A DNA stretch of 64,000 nucleotides from Galbula dea (Eukaryota > Chordata > Aves > Piciformes > Galbulidae), in the NCBI GenBank assembly GCA_013399015.1, contig VWZX01000867.1:141903-205902 (forward strand), given 5' to 3'. The notes beneath the pieces are model-generated. The model saw only the letters and a list, made by a program, of their open reading frames with translations. It made no database searches and was not told the DNA's origin. Below are positions 51,325 through 62,235 of this stretch, one piece after another; the stretch's first letter is position 1, and each line of letters begins with the position of its first letter. The position numbers and the translations under genes are program-made.

Positions 51325-51526
51325 GTGTGCCCAAGTGGCTAAGAAGGCCAATGGCATCCCGGATTGTATCAGGAATAGTGTGACCAGCAGGAGCAGGGAG
51401 GTGATCTTGCCACTGTACTCGGCACTGGTGAGGCCACACCTTGAGTACTGTGTGCAGTTTTGGGCACTGCAGTATAGGAAGGACATTGAGGTGGTGGAGA
51501 GGGTGCAGAGAAGGGCAACTAAGCTA
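51325..51526 (+). mobile_element. CR1 LINE fragment cut by an assembly join
   Basis: Encodes AQVAKKANGIPDCIRNS, SREVILPLYSALVRPHLEYC and ERVQRRATKL, the same subfamily as the copy at 1-975. It stops abruptly at the N at 51527, after which non-CR1 sequence follows. The truncation is therefore probably an assembly effect rather than biological. Confidence 0.88.
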
Positions 51527-51663
51527 NTGCAAGAGTACAGACCTTGTACAAATCATATACGTGAAAAACTCAAAACAGTTTTTCCACCATCCTAGTCCTG
51601 CCAAGAAACTTTGCTAGTCTTCTAATTAACCCATCCATACCTTAAAACATAATGGTACAATCT

Positions 51664-52016
51664 ATCTATACATCTATCTCTACTTCCACATACAGACAGA
51701 GCTCAAAGCTACAATCACTCAGTTGTTTCAGAACGTTTATTACAGAATGCAATAAAGGAGCAAAAANACTTCCCTGTAGAAAATTAGTAGGCAAAAGCAT
51801 CTATGCTGCTAATAATCGACTGCCTCTGAACTTACAGGAGGACTTGAGTGTATATAAATTAGCATGCCACAAAATACTAATCTGTTAAATATTTAATTAT
51901 TTAAATATTATTNATCTATACATCTATCTCTACTTCCACATACAGACAGAGCTCAAAGCTACAATCACTCAGTTGTTTCAGAACGTTTATTACAGAATGC
52001 AATAAAGGAGCAAAAA
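51664..52016. repeat. Exact 103-bp direct repeat flanked by single Ns (assembly artefact)
   Basis: Positions 51664-51766 and 51914-52016 are identical. The first copy ends exactly at the N at 51767 and the second starts exactly after the N at 51913. Between them are 145 bp of unrelated sequence. This is what unmerged overlapping contig ends look like, so the duplication is probably not in the genome. A third N lies at 51527. Confidence 0.9.
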
Positions 52017-52225
52017 TACATCTCTGGCTTTCACAAGATGTGATCAAACATGGCAAGGTCTTCCAGCTATGACTCTCAGACATTGGTGGAGGTTTGTGAA
52101 GCTGAAAGGCTGCTGGCTGGAAGAAAAAAGCCTTCTTCCACACTGGTCAGCAAGGACTGGGAACTGGCTGCTATTCTGTCAAAAGGCCAGGTATACCCTG
52201 GTTGTTGTCCTGCTATCCTACAAGG

Positions 52226-52283
52226 GAAAAACAAAACAAAAAAAAACAAAAAAAAAAAAAAGAAAGAAAAAGAAAAAAAGAAA
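52226..52283. repeat. A-rich simple repeat
   Basis: A stretch of almost pure A interrupted by C and G, grading from AAAAC to AAAG units. It has no associated element that I can identify. Confidence 0.85.
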
Positions 52284-55200
52284 TCTTGCATGTCTGTTTT
52301 TATTACTGTGGTCCAGTATCATCTTGTCCCTTTATCATCTTGTCAAAAGTAAGAATCAGAGTTACCCTTTTTCTCATTTCATTTTACCTTTTAAAATGAA
52401 TGCATTTATTTATTTAAATATGGGCCATGTCAAGAAGGGAAAAGATGTCTCACTTGACTCCTAGAGGAAGAATCCTTCCAAAAAACCAGTTCCTTGTCAA
52501 TTCCTCTTCTGAGGAATTAACCTGATTCTTCTAACAGGCTTATGACTCCCTCTTTTTAAGTATAATTCACACGCTTGGTCTGAACAAGCCTGCTTGATCA
52601 GAACAAGGATCCTTTCACCCATCTGTTAGTCTAATTTCACCCTTCCAAACTTATGCATGGAGCTGGTAAAACTGGTATCCTAATTAACTCAGCCATGGCA
52701 TCTTCAGAGAACTTTACTAAGGCTTTTAAAAGCTAAAGCTCCTCAGAAATGGCAGATGAAGTAGGCAGCTGGTGTAATTCACCTAAGGTCTGCTGTGGTA
52801 CCACTGGATACCCAATTCTTGCAAGACTCAGAACTGCTTAACAGGAGCCTGCCACCTCCCAGAGCCAGAGGCTTCTAATATTCCATGGTAAATGTGCCAC
52901 TAATAGCCTCTTCTAAAGAGAACAGTATGAGCAATCAGATAAATCTAGGTCTTGTTTTAAGGGAAATAATTCTTTTTTTTTTTTCTTTCAAAGAGCATAT
53001 TTCTTGATCTCTAAGTGGAGCAAGCCCTTCTGCTTCTCTTTTTCTTGTGTTTCAATGCATCAGTCAGCTTCCCACGTTTCAACCCTTCCTCTCAAACTCA
53101 AAAGTCTTAGGAGACAGAGCAAGGCCACTGGTTACTTTAATGACATTCAGCTAGGAACAAATAATGCACAAGAGCAAGTAAATATTCTAATCTGTGGTGC
53201 CTAAGGCAGTGGAGGGACCCAACTTGAGCAAGAAAGTGTGAGGTCACAGGTGTAGACTCCTCTAGATACACATACTCAACTTGTTTGGCTGCTGCTTCCA
53301 AAATCTTCCAGGATAGTTTAGTTCTAGACTATCATGTATAAAGACTAGGTTGGTTTTTTATTTGGTTTTTGTTTTGTTTTGCTTTTCCCAAAATAGCTAC
53401 AAATTACATATCACTAAATTGCATGCAGAAATATTACATATACTAGGAGTCAATATTACAGTCTTGCATTAAGCTAACCAAGACTAAGAACAAAGTTCCA
53501 GAGTCTATTAGAGTGTCCATTTATGCCATGGTCTAGCAGTGTTCTGTAAAGCTTCAAAGCAAGCTGCCTTTTTTTGTTGGTGGTGATTTTTTTGTTGGTT
53601 GGTTTTAGTTTGTTTTTATTTTGAGAATAAGCATGAATTAAAAGATTCTGACAGGCTGCAAACAGGTGACCAAATCATATTTAACGTGACAGAAAACTCT
53701 CTATTTTCCAGAACATTAAATTTATATTGAAATGAGAGAACTTCATGCTTTTACTTCTGCATGGTTATCAACTTGAGCCCCATAGAACAAACTGGAACCA
53801 CATTTAAGTCTACTGTTTCCTACTGGCTTTACAGCTTCCCCATGCTTTCTGCACATTACATGTTCCCTCTGTTTCTCAGCATTTGATCTCTTTCTCCTTC
53901 AGGCATTCTGTAATCCTGCCAGCCAAAGAGCTTTGCTTTTAATAACTGTATCTGCCAACTTAAATACCAGTCTCTTAAGGCAATCAAATAATGAAACACA
54001 CATGTATGTACTTGCACGTAATCTGTCAAATGCCTCTGTAGCCCACTACAAATGATTTTTGCAACTTGGGGTTTTCACAGGAGCATGAATTCCTGCGCTC
54101 TGAGTTTTCAAAGATCAAATGCCATGGTTCTTTAAGAGTTCTGTGTCTTGTTTGCACATTCATACCCAATGACCCTGCAATTTCCATAACAGTATCTAAA
54201 GACATGAAATATGAAAAATATAAAAACACACTTCATATGGAGTAAGCATATCCTTCAATTTCTCCAACTTGGCATAGAGGTTTGGTGCAAGACAGCACAG
54301 ATTCTTCCACAGCAGAATACTCTTCCCATGTTTCTACTGTTTCTGGAAAGCTAATGAATTCCAGGTGTCACGAGTATTTTTCATACCTCCATCTATCATC
54401 CAGACTGAAGCCATCTTGATTTACACTTTCTAAACCAGTATTTCCCCTAAGGGAAATCTAATGCATGATGCTACCAACAGAGTAATCCATGAAAAAACTT
54501 TGTCACACTAGGATAAAGTTGTGCTGCCCACACCTCTTGATTAAATAAGGTTGCAGTTTACAGCCTGGCGGAACAAAGATGGTAGCAAAAGCATCTTTCA
54601 TGTAAGTTAGTGATTGGCACTGGAAAATGAAAATTGAACTTAAAGAACTGTAATTTACTATATAATGTCATCATTTGTAAAAATGCCTGCACTGTGTATC
54701 ACAACTACCATGCAGCGAAAAAAAGCAAAACTACTAGAGATGGACCATAAAAACCTAAAGCAGAAGTACTTAAAACATGCATTTCCCTGAATGTGTAGTT
54801 CTATTGCAACAAACGCTTTACATGTACAACAAAGTACTGAGAACTTGAAACTCAGAATTCTCAGAATCAGTAAAGACAATGCTAAACTGTGTCATCACAT
54901 CTGCTAAATCTGTTCAATCACATTAACATAATTCTTTTGCTTTAATGCTTATATTTGGATTCCAGCTGGTGAAGCTGGATGATGCAGGCAGAGGTATGCC
55001 AGGAAGATCTGTCCTGCAAGGAATCGTGTTGGGACAGCCAGTACTCAGTAACTGAAGCCAGACACTGGAGTGAGCAGATGGTACTTGCTCCTTGTGATAA
55101 ACAAAGCCTTACACTGTCAAACCTAATGCAGTTCTGCTTCCTGGTTTCAGTTATCTCAATGAACATTTATGTTCATTGTTGAATTAACATTTAAGAATTC

Positions 55201-57992
55201 TGGCCCCAGATTCAGCTTTTTGAAGTGTTTTTCCACATGACCTCCCTATTACAAAAAGATTAACAAACTATCTCACAACAGTGGTTATTTTTTAGATCGT
55301 GTTTTTGGTTGACCTTATTCCTCAACAGGATTAATGACACCACCTTTGCTCACAACAGTGTCCTGAAAATGACTTAGTATTTGTAAATATGAAGCTCTAT
55401 GAAGTTGCTACCAGCCACATTACTAGAAACAGCAGAAAAGGCAATGAAGAAACCTGTTTCCAGAGAGGAGCCTGAAGACTGTGAGGAAAAGGTGGCTCAA
55501 GGCCACAAACTAAACAACCAGAATGACACAATTCTCATTCAGTGAAGACCTCAACAATGAATAAAGCAAGCATAAGCAGGAAAAGGGGTAAGGTGACCAA
55601 GTAACTAAAAACTATATCAGAAGATAGAGACTACAGCAAAGTGTAATTACATATACAAACACAAGGTTTAGATGCATAGTTTTGAATCTTTAACAATGTT
55701 CTCCTACTCTAATGTGTAATTCACCATATATATGCACATGCCTCAAGGCATTAAAACTCTGCATATATCTTAAATGTAATAACTTGATACAACAACAGAA
55801 TATAGTATTACAACTGTCACCATATCATTTTCTCAATTATAAGACACCCTCACGCCATCATTAATGTCACAATTATTACTCAAACAGGCAGCTCTAAGAA
55901 AAAAAAGCAGCCTTGCCAAAGGATCTAGCAGCATAGAGCAGATTTTTCATATGCATTGTGAAGAGGACTGAATACAATGGAAGAAAATAACCTGGTGAAA
56001 ATAACCCCATTACTGTCATCACCAAATACAATTAAACGTGAATGTGTGTCCCCACTGAAGACATTTCTACTACGAGATTTGCAATTCTTACTATATAATG
56101 TACATACAAAGGGCTAGAAAGTTACCTACCTTAAGCATGTACTAAAGGGAGGAGCTTTGACTAATTAGGAACACATTTTAAATCTATCTAGAAGTTATGA
56201 GCTGAACACAGGAATTACCAAGTGAAATTCCAGGCCCAGAATTAGTCCAGGACCTCAGAAGAGATACCAGTAACATTGTTTCCCTTCTGCGTCTTCGAAA
56301 TCTCTGAAAGGACAGTCAGACACTGTTCCTTACACCAGTATTTATCATGTATTATTTCATATATGTTCACATTATATGCAGTCTAATACACTGGAATCTC
56401 TTCAGAATAGAGCTGGCATTTGTGCTCCAAACACTAAAGGCAATGGGAATTTTGCCAAACATAAATGAAAGTAAGAACTGTGGGATTCGTCCAAATGCTG
56501 CCAGCGAACTTTGACTACAGGTCTGATCCTGTTCCTTCTGAAGTCAAAATGGGTTTTGCCACCAAATCAAATTAAGGAAAGTAGAATAGAAGCCTGTTGC
56601 TTCTCATATGAACAAGTCTTTTAAGTATACAAAAAAACCCCAAACCAACCCCAACTAGGTAGAATAGTTCCAAGATCATCAGTATTTTAAAATAATCTTA
56701 TTTTTAGTTTGCATCCAAAAGGATTTTGAATAAAGCATTTTAATACTCTGTAAGAGAGCAGCTGACATTAACAAGCATAGGTATGTCCCACCTAAACTAC
56801 CAGACAATATACCACAGTGTTTGATTTACTGTTTAGATCAAGCAGAGAAAAAAACACCAAAAATGAAACATCAAACCCAAAACAAACAAAAAACGCCCAA
56901 CAAAAAACCCACAAACCCAACCACACTCATCTTATTTCTGTGTTCTTACTGTGCCATAATAAAACCCTAGGTATTTGTCTTAGAGGAAACATCTGGACAA
57001 AAAGCCTAACAGTTGGTAACTGCCTTCCTCTTTTTTGCTAAGTTGTGCATTCAAAGCCCTGCGTTTTAAATCACTGGGGAAGGCACCCACAGCTCACTAT
57101 CCTTTTCAGGGCAAGTTTTAATATCAAAGATATAAGAATGATATCAGTCCAAAACAATGACTAGTACTACACACAACATATGACCACCAAATGTTCCTCT
57201 AGCAGACAGCAAGAATTCTCCTAAAAGCAAGAATGTAGATCAAAAGTAGTGTGACTTCATGCTAGTAACTCTTACTAAACACTGTTAAACCAGTTATTTA
57301 ATATTGCCCCCAAAAGTGTCCTGATAATAATGGGATTGTGAAAATCTCTCATCACACTTAGAGGGTTGTAGTTGACACAGATTACCAGAATCGGTTTGGA
57401 GTTGTCAGCATTAAGTTTGACCCAAAAGAAAGTTAGCAAAACATGAAAGTGGTGGGGAATGCACATTAATCTTTCAACAAACAGTAATAAATTACAAATA
57501 CAGCAAAGGAAAGAGAATTCAAACATTCATCCCTCTGTGCCCTTGAGAACCCCTTACTGTAAACAGAGGTCATTTATTTCCAGATATTTAAGATGAAGGC
57601 TTTGCTACTTGTTGTTTTGAATATATGTTCCTCAACACTTCTCTATTGACCAGGCCTGATTTTGAGGACCACTAAAATCCCTTTATTCTGAGAACTGCCT
57701 TGTACACAAACAAAAGGCCTCCCTAAATCTTTCTCTCTGTAAGAAAACTGCTTGTGTTAAGCTAATCACTAGCTATGCTCTTCTGGCTTCAGAACAATGA
57801 AGTAGATTTGGACTGGCAAGAATACCTCCTAAATTATTCTCAAACATCTATACAGACTTGACTTGCTTCAAAATGTCAAGGAATGACATTTTCTGAAATG
57901 ACATTTTCTGGAATGGCTACATTGCAAACACTGTAGTAAATATCAATAGAAAAATGGAAGATAGTGTTACAGTGAGAGGCACAAAGCCTCGT

Positions 57993-58141
57993 CACAGAAT
58001 CACAGAATCATTACAGTCGGAAAGGACCCTCAAGATCATCTAGTCCAACCAACAGCCCCACACTACTCTTATCCCTAAATCATCCCCTGAAGAAACACAT
58101 CCATCCTCTTCTTAAAAACCTCCAGGGATGGTGACTCCACC
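57993..58141 (-). mobile_element. CR1 LINE 3'-end fragment
   Basis: The plus strand starts CACAGAATCACAGAATCATT, the reverse complement of the CR1 terminal octamers. It continues with AAGATCATCTAGTCCAACC and the segment ending CTCCAGGGATGGTGACTCCA. It is a 5'-truncated copy of about 150 bp. Confidence 0.88.
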
Positions 58142-60468
58142 AAGAGCACACTGTTTCAGAGGAGCTCTCTACTTCCCTCACAGAAGGCCCATGCATCACC
58201 AGATGGAAACACCATGGTAGCAGATCACACCTTGCCACACCACATGATACCCTGGCGTCTCACAACCCTTTGCAGACTGCAGCAGGACAGATGACCCTCA
58301 AGTATGCACCAGTCAACTAGGAAAACTGGGAAATGATAGTGGGCTTTCCCATGGCCACTCCTTCCCCTCACCTGTGCCAAGCAGCTGTTTCTCTGGAAGA
58401 AGATAATTCAAGGCTAAGTTCATAAACAGACACTTTTGCATCTCCATCCAAACACAGTACATGAAATACTGTGAATTAGCAATAAAAGATTGGAGTGTGT
58501 AGTCACAAGTCTGAAAACCACATGAAAGTGGCAAAAGGTCTGCAAATCTTTGCCTTTAACTGCTTTTTTTCTGGAATGTTCCTGGATAGAAAGATAACAA
58601 AATGAGATACAGCTGTGCGGCCTTATCTATCACATAATTAGTGGTTTCTTTCATTAAATCCCTAATTTAAGTGCTTTGGTCTATACTCAGCCAAAAATAG
58701 CTTAGGAAGAGAGCTTTAAAATTAAAAGGTAACTTCATAAACTAAAAGCCTTTGCTGTGGGACAAAGTGCTGCAGAAGCTGTAAACATGCTTTAAAACAT
58801 CATCTGCAGCATCTGATACCATGTAAGTTTCTTCACCAAGAATAATCCTCCCTGCTTATCTGCTACATACCAATTTTGTTCAAGTGGGATGAGGAGATCT
58901 AGGAAGAAACTTTGTTTGGGTTTCCAACACACAGAAACTCTCCTCTTTTTTTTTTTTTTTTTTTAAAAAGAAGCAGAAAATCAACGAAACCACAGAGAAA
59001 AATAAGCCTTGTCTATGTCTTACCTATCTACTGAAAAATACAATAGTTGCTCAAGAGCTTCTGAAAGCTGAGCAGACCAGAAGTAACTGCACTTCCTGCA
59101 GTAGGTCTGCCTTCTTCAGGAGCACCTTCCTATCCCAGACACCATCAAGTGATCTGCCAGCACAGATAGAAACTGGCATGTTCAAACTTGCCAAGGGCAG
59201 ATCTTACCTCTTGCCCTCAACATGCACAGTCTCTAGCGAACAATCTCAGACATTAATCTCTAGAAAATGCCCTAATACAGAAAACGATGCCAAGCATATA
59301 CAAACAGATCCGGTGGATTGTACAAGCACATTGTCTGACAGCTAACTCACAGTTAAACGTTTTTCACCCTTCATGCCATAGTTCACATACTAGCTTTGAA
59401 GTACAGGATAGTCTTAAAATGTATTTTTAAAGAGTAGGAACACTATGCAATTACATGCTTCCTTAGCTCAGGGCAGTAGTGTGCTGAGAATTTTGGTTAT
59501 AGAGCCTTATTATCTGAAAGATGTCAGCTTAAATATTATTTTAAAATGCTGTCTTACATGAAAATTGTTTTATAAAGTGGACTGATATGTGAAAATAAAG
59601 AATAGTATTTGAGTGCTATTTAGTGGACTGGTGCATACAGCACTCATAAAAGACTGAAAATAAACAGCGAGTCAAGTTAGTACAAAAAAATTACACCTGC
59701 TAACACTTCAGGGAATGTCCAAGGATGGAGGTATTTCTATAACAAAGTAAAAAACATGTAATATGTATTAAAAAAAAAAAACACCAAAAGCCAAACAAAA
59801 CAAAAAAACCCCAATCTCTTCTATTAATGAAATCACAAAATAGAACTGTATTGTAGGCATATTTTACTGAAAGCATGAATGGAAGTTAGCAAGTATTAAC
59901 CACAGTTACCAGTTTTCTGGTTGGCTGGTGCCTTTTTTTGATTAAATCAAAAAATTCTCCTTAAATTCTCCTAAGCACCCACATTCTCAGCAAAGTTTTC
60001 TCAGGACTTAAAATCCTTCTCCAGTTAAAATAAATATTTCTTTAAAATCCTGTAATTCCCCTTGTCATTCTTAGCTATGAAAATAGAGCAGTTCTTTGTA
60101 TTCTAGCCTTCAGATCAATTTCATGGATGTTCATCATGAAAAGCAGCTTTGGAGCAAGACACAAATGTGAGAGAATGCACAGCCAGCTGCAGTTACAGCA
60201 CCTGTGTTCTTTCACACAAGAAAATCTGGATACATATATGGCATCACACAACTATTTAAGTGTGCATGGTTATTATCTCAGAGTGCAGAATAATCCATTC
60301 TTGGCAAATACTTAGCACCATGTGTTGCTGAAACTCACGAAGTGATGTTATCATATGCAAGACTAAGTAAGAACTATTTGCTAACCAGTATTTTTTTCAG
60401 ATGTTCCTGGATCACTGTTACAAAAACAGATCAAAATGATTCCAAGGTAGAGAAGCAGGCTACTTCAC

Positions 60469-61300
60469 CTTGTCAATCTGCCTGATGGTAGGGAGGATCT
60501 GCAGAAGGACCCAGATAGGGTGGACCAACAGGCTGAGGCCAATGGGATGAGCTTCAACAAGGCCAAGTGCTGGATCCTACACTGTAACCCCATGCAATGT
60601 TATAGGCTTGGGGAAGAGTGTTTGGATTGCTGTCTTTCAGAGAAGCACCTGGGAGTGCTGGTTGATAGATGACTGAATAGCAGTGTGCCTGGGTGGCCAA
60701 GAAAGCTAACAGCATCTTGGTCTGTATCAAAAATAGTGTGACCAGTAGCACCAGAGAAGTGATTATTCCCCTGTACTCAGCGCTGGTGAGGCCACACCTA
60801 GAATACTGTGTTCAGTTTTCTGGCCCTCATTACAAGAAGGATGTAGAGCCATTAGAACATGTCCAGACAAGAGCAACAAGGCCAGTGAGGGGTCTGGAGC
60901 ACAAGTCTTATGAGTAGCAGCTGAGGGAACTGGGGTTGTTTAGTCTGGAGAAGAGGAGACTCAGGGACGACCTTATCATCACTCTCTACAACTATCTGAA
61001 AGGCGGTTGTAGCGAGACAGGGGTAGATCTCTTCTCCAAGGTCAACAGTGAAGAGGACAAGGGGAAATGGCTTCAAGTTGAACCAGGGGAGGTTTAGATT
61101 GGCTATAAGGAGAAAGTTCTTTACTGAAAGGGTTGTGAAGTCTTGGAATAGGCTGCCCAGGGAGGTGGTGCAGTCAACATGCCTGGAGGTGTTTAAGAAA
61201 CATTTAGATGTGGTGCTTAGGGACATGGTTTAGTGGTATGGTGATAGGTATGGTTGTAGTTGATCATCTTGGAGATCTCTTCCAACCTTTGTGATTCTGG
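60469..61300 (+). mobile_element. CR1 LINE 3' portion
   Basis: Starts just after the RT active site (GGGAGGATCTGCAGAAGGAC) and reads AKKANSILVCIKNSVTS, STREVIIPLYSALVRPHLEY and RTRGNGFKLNQGRFRLAIRR, with several frame changes and a TAG near 60915. The 3' end GATCTCTTCCAACCTTTGTG lies near 61300. It is close in sequence to the copies at 1-975 and 51325, which suggests one recently active subfamily. Confidence 0.92.
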
Positions 61301-61832
61301 GAGGTATTAACAGACTGAGTCAGAATTACAGTATGCTAAAGAAAGGTAAGCAAAGGCACTCAACACAATGCCACTGTTGTAACCACAGAAAGGTACATTA
61401 AAATCTGTGTGATCGAAAACAGACGAATATTTCTTATAGCACCAAAACAGGAGTAGCTATTCTTTCAGTTTCTAAAGCTAAATGTGTAACAAAAGGCAGT
61501 AATTTTTAGATTAATTGATACAAGTGGGAAAAAAAAAAGATGCATTTCAGCCACATGAGCCTTTTCAGGTCTGAGCTCATCTTTGCGGATCAAAAGGGGA
61601 TTTTGTGTGCTCCACGACATAAATTTTGCCCAGAAATATCAACTGGTCAATTAAAAATATTCTTTTCAAAAGCTCACTCTCACTTTTACTTTTATCCTGT
61701 GATGATGATTAAAACACAACATGGAAGATGCTGGTTTTGAGGATCTTTTCTCCTTCTTGCTTCCTTCCTCCTCTACCACCAGGTGGGGTCATGCATCAAC
61801 CATGAACTTGCCCAGGTCCACTGTTAACGTGC

Positions 61833-61999
61833 CACTTGTACTAGCGCTTGCAAGTGCATCCTTCTGCTCTCTGTGGTGCACAAAAAGACTTTTTTTAATC
61901 TACTATCATCCTGATCGTCACTTGTACTAGCACTTGCAAGTGGATCCCTGTGCTCTCTGTAGTGCACAGAAAGACTTATCTACTATCATCCTGATTTTA
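61833..61999. repeat. Diverged 86-bp tandem duplication
   Basis: Unit 1 (61833-61918) and unit 2 (61919-about 61999) both start CACTTGTACTAGC and end CTACTATCATCCTGAT. They differ at several bases and unit 2 lacks a few T residues. Each unit opens with a small inverted repeat (CACTTG...CAAGTG). The function is unknown. It lies directly upstream of the 5S-CR1 chimera. Confidence 0.85.
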
Positions 62000-62050
62000 T
62001 CACTGCGAAAAAAAAATGCTCCACCTCACTTCAATTCAGCTTCTAAAAAA

Positions 62051-62235
62051 GGCACCCTCAGAATGCCCGATCTTGTCTGATCTCGGAAGGTAAGCAGGGT
62101 CAGGCACGGTTAGTAGTTGGATGGGAGACTGACTGGGAATACTGGGCACTGTAGGCTTTCCTGCTGTGGCAGGGGGGTTGGACAAGATGATCTTTTGAGG
62201 TCCCTTTCAAGTCCTAACAGTCTGTGATTCTGCAA
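62051..62235 (+). mobile_element. SINE-like element: 5S rRNA-derived head fused to a CR1 3' tail
   Basis: Positions 62051-62159 match 5S rRNA without its first dozen bases. Readable segments are GATCTTGTCTGATCTCGGAA, GTAAGCAGGGTCAGGC (box A region), TTGGATGGGAGACTGACTGG (box C region) and ACTGTAGGCTTT at the 3' end. With no gap, 62160-62235 is a CR1 3' terminus: CCTGCTGTGGCAGGGGGGTT, GATGATCTTTTGAGGTCCC and a closing CTGTGATTCTG. The join of a Pol III gene with an internal promoter to a LINE tail is the structure of a SINE mobilised by that LINE. CR1-tailed SINEs with tRNA heads are known in birds. Whether this is a family or a single chance fusion cannot be told from one copy. Confidence 0.85.

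Noticed and set aside
51664..52016. LTR pair of a small retroelement
   Set aside because: The two identical 103-bp copies end exactly at Ns and lack TG...CA ends and internal element sequence. A contig-overlap artefact explains them better.
62051..62159. Functional 5S rRNA gene
   Set aside because: The 5' end is missing, there are several substitutions including in the internal promoter region, and a CR1 tail follows instead of a T-run terminator.
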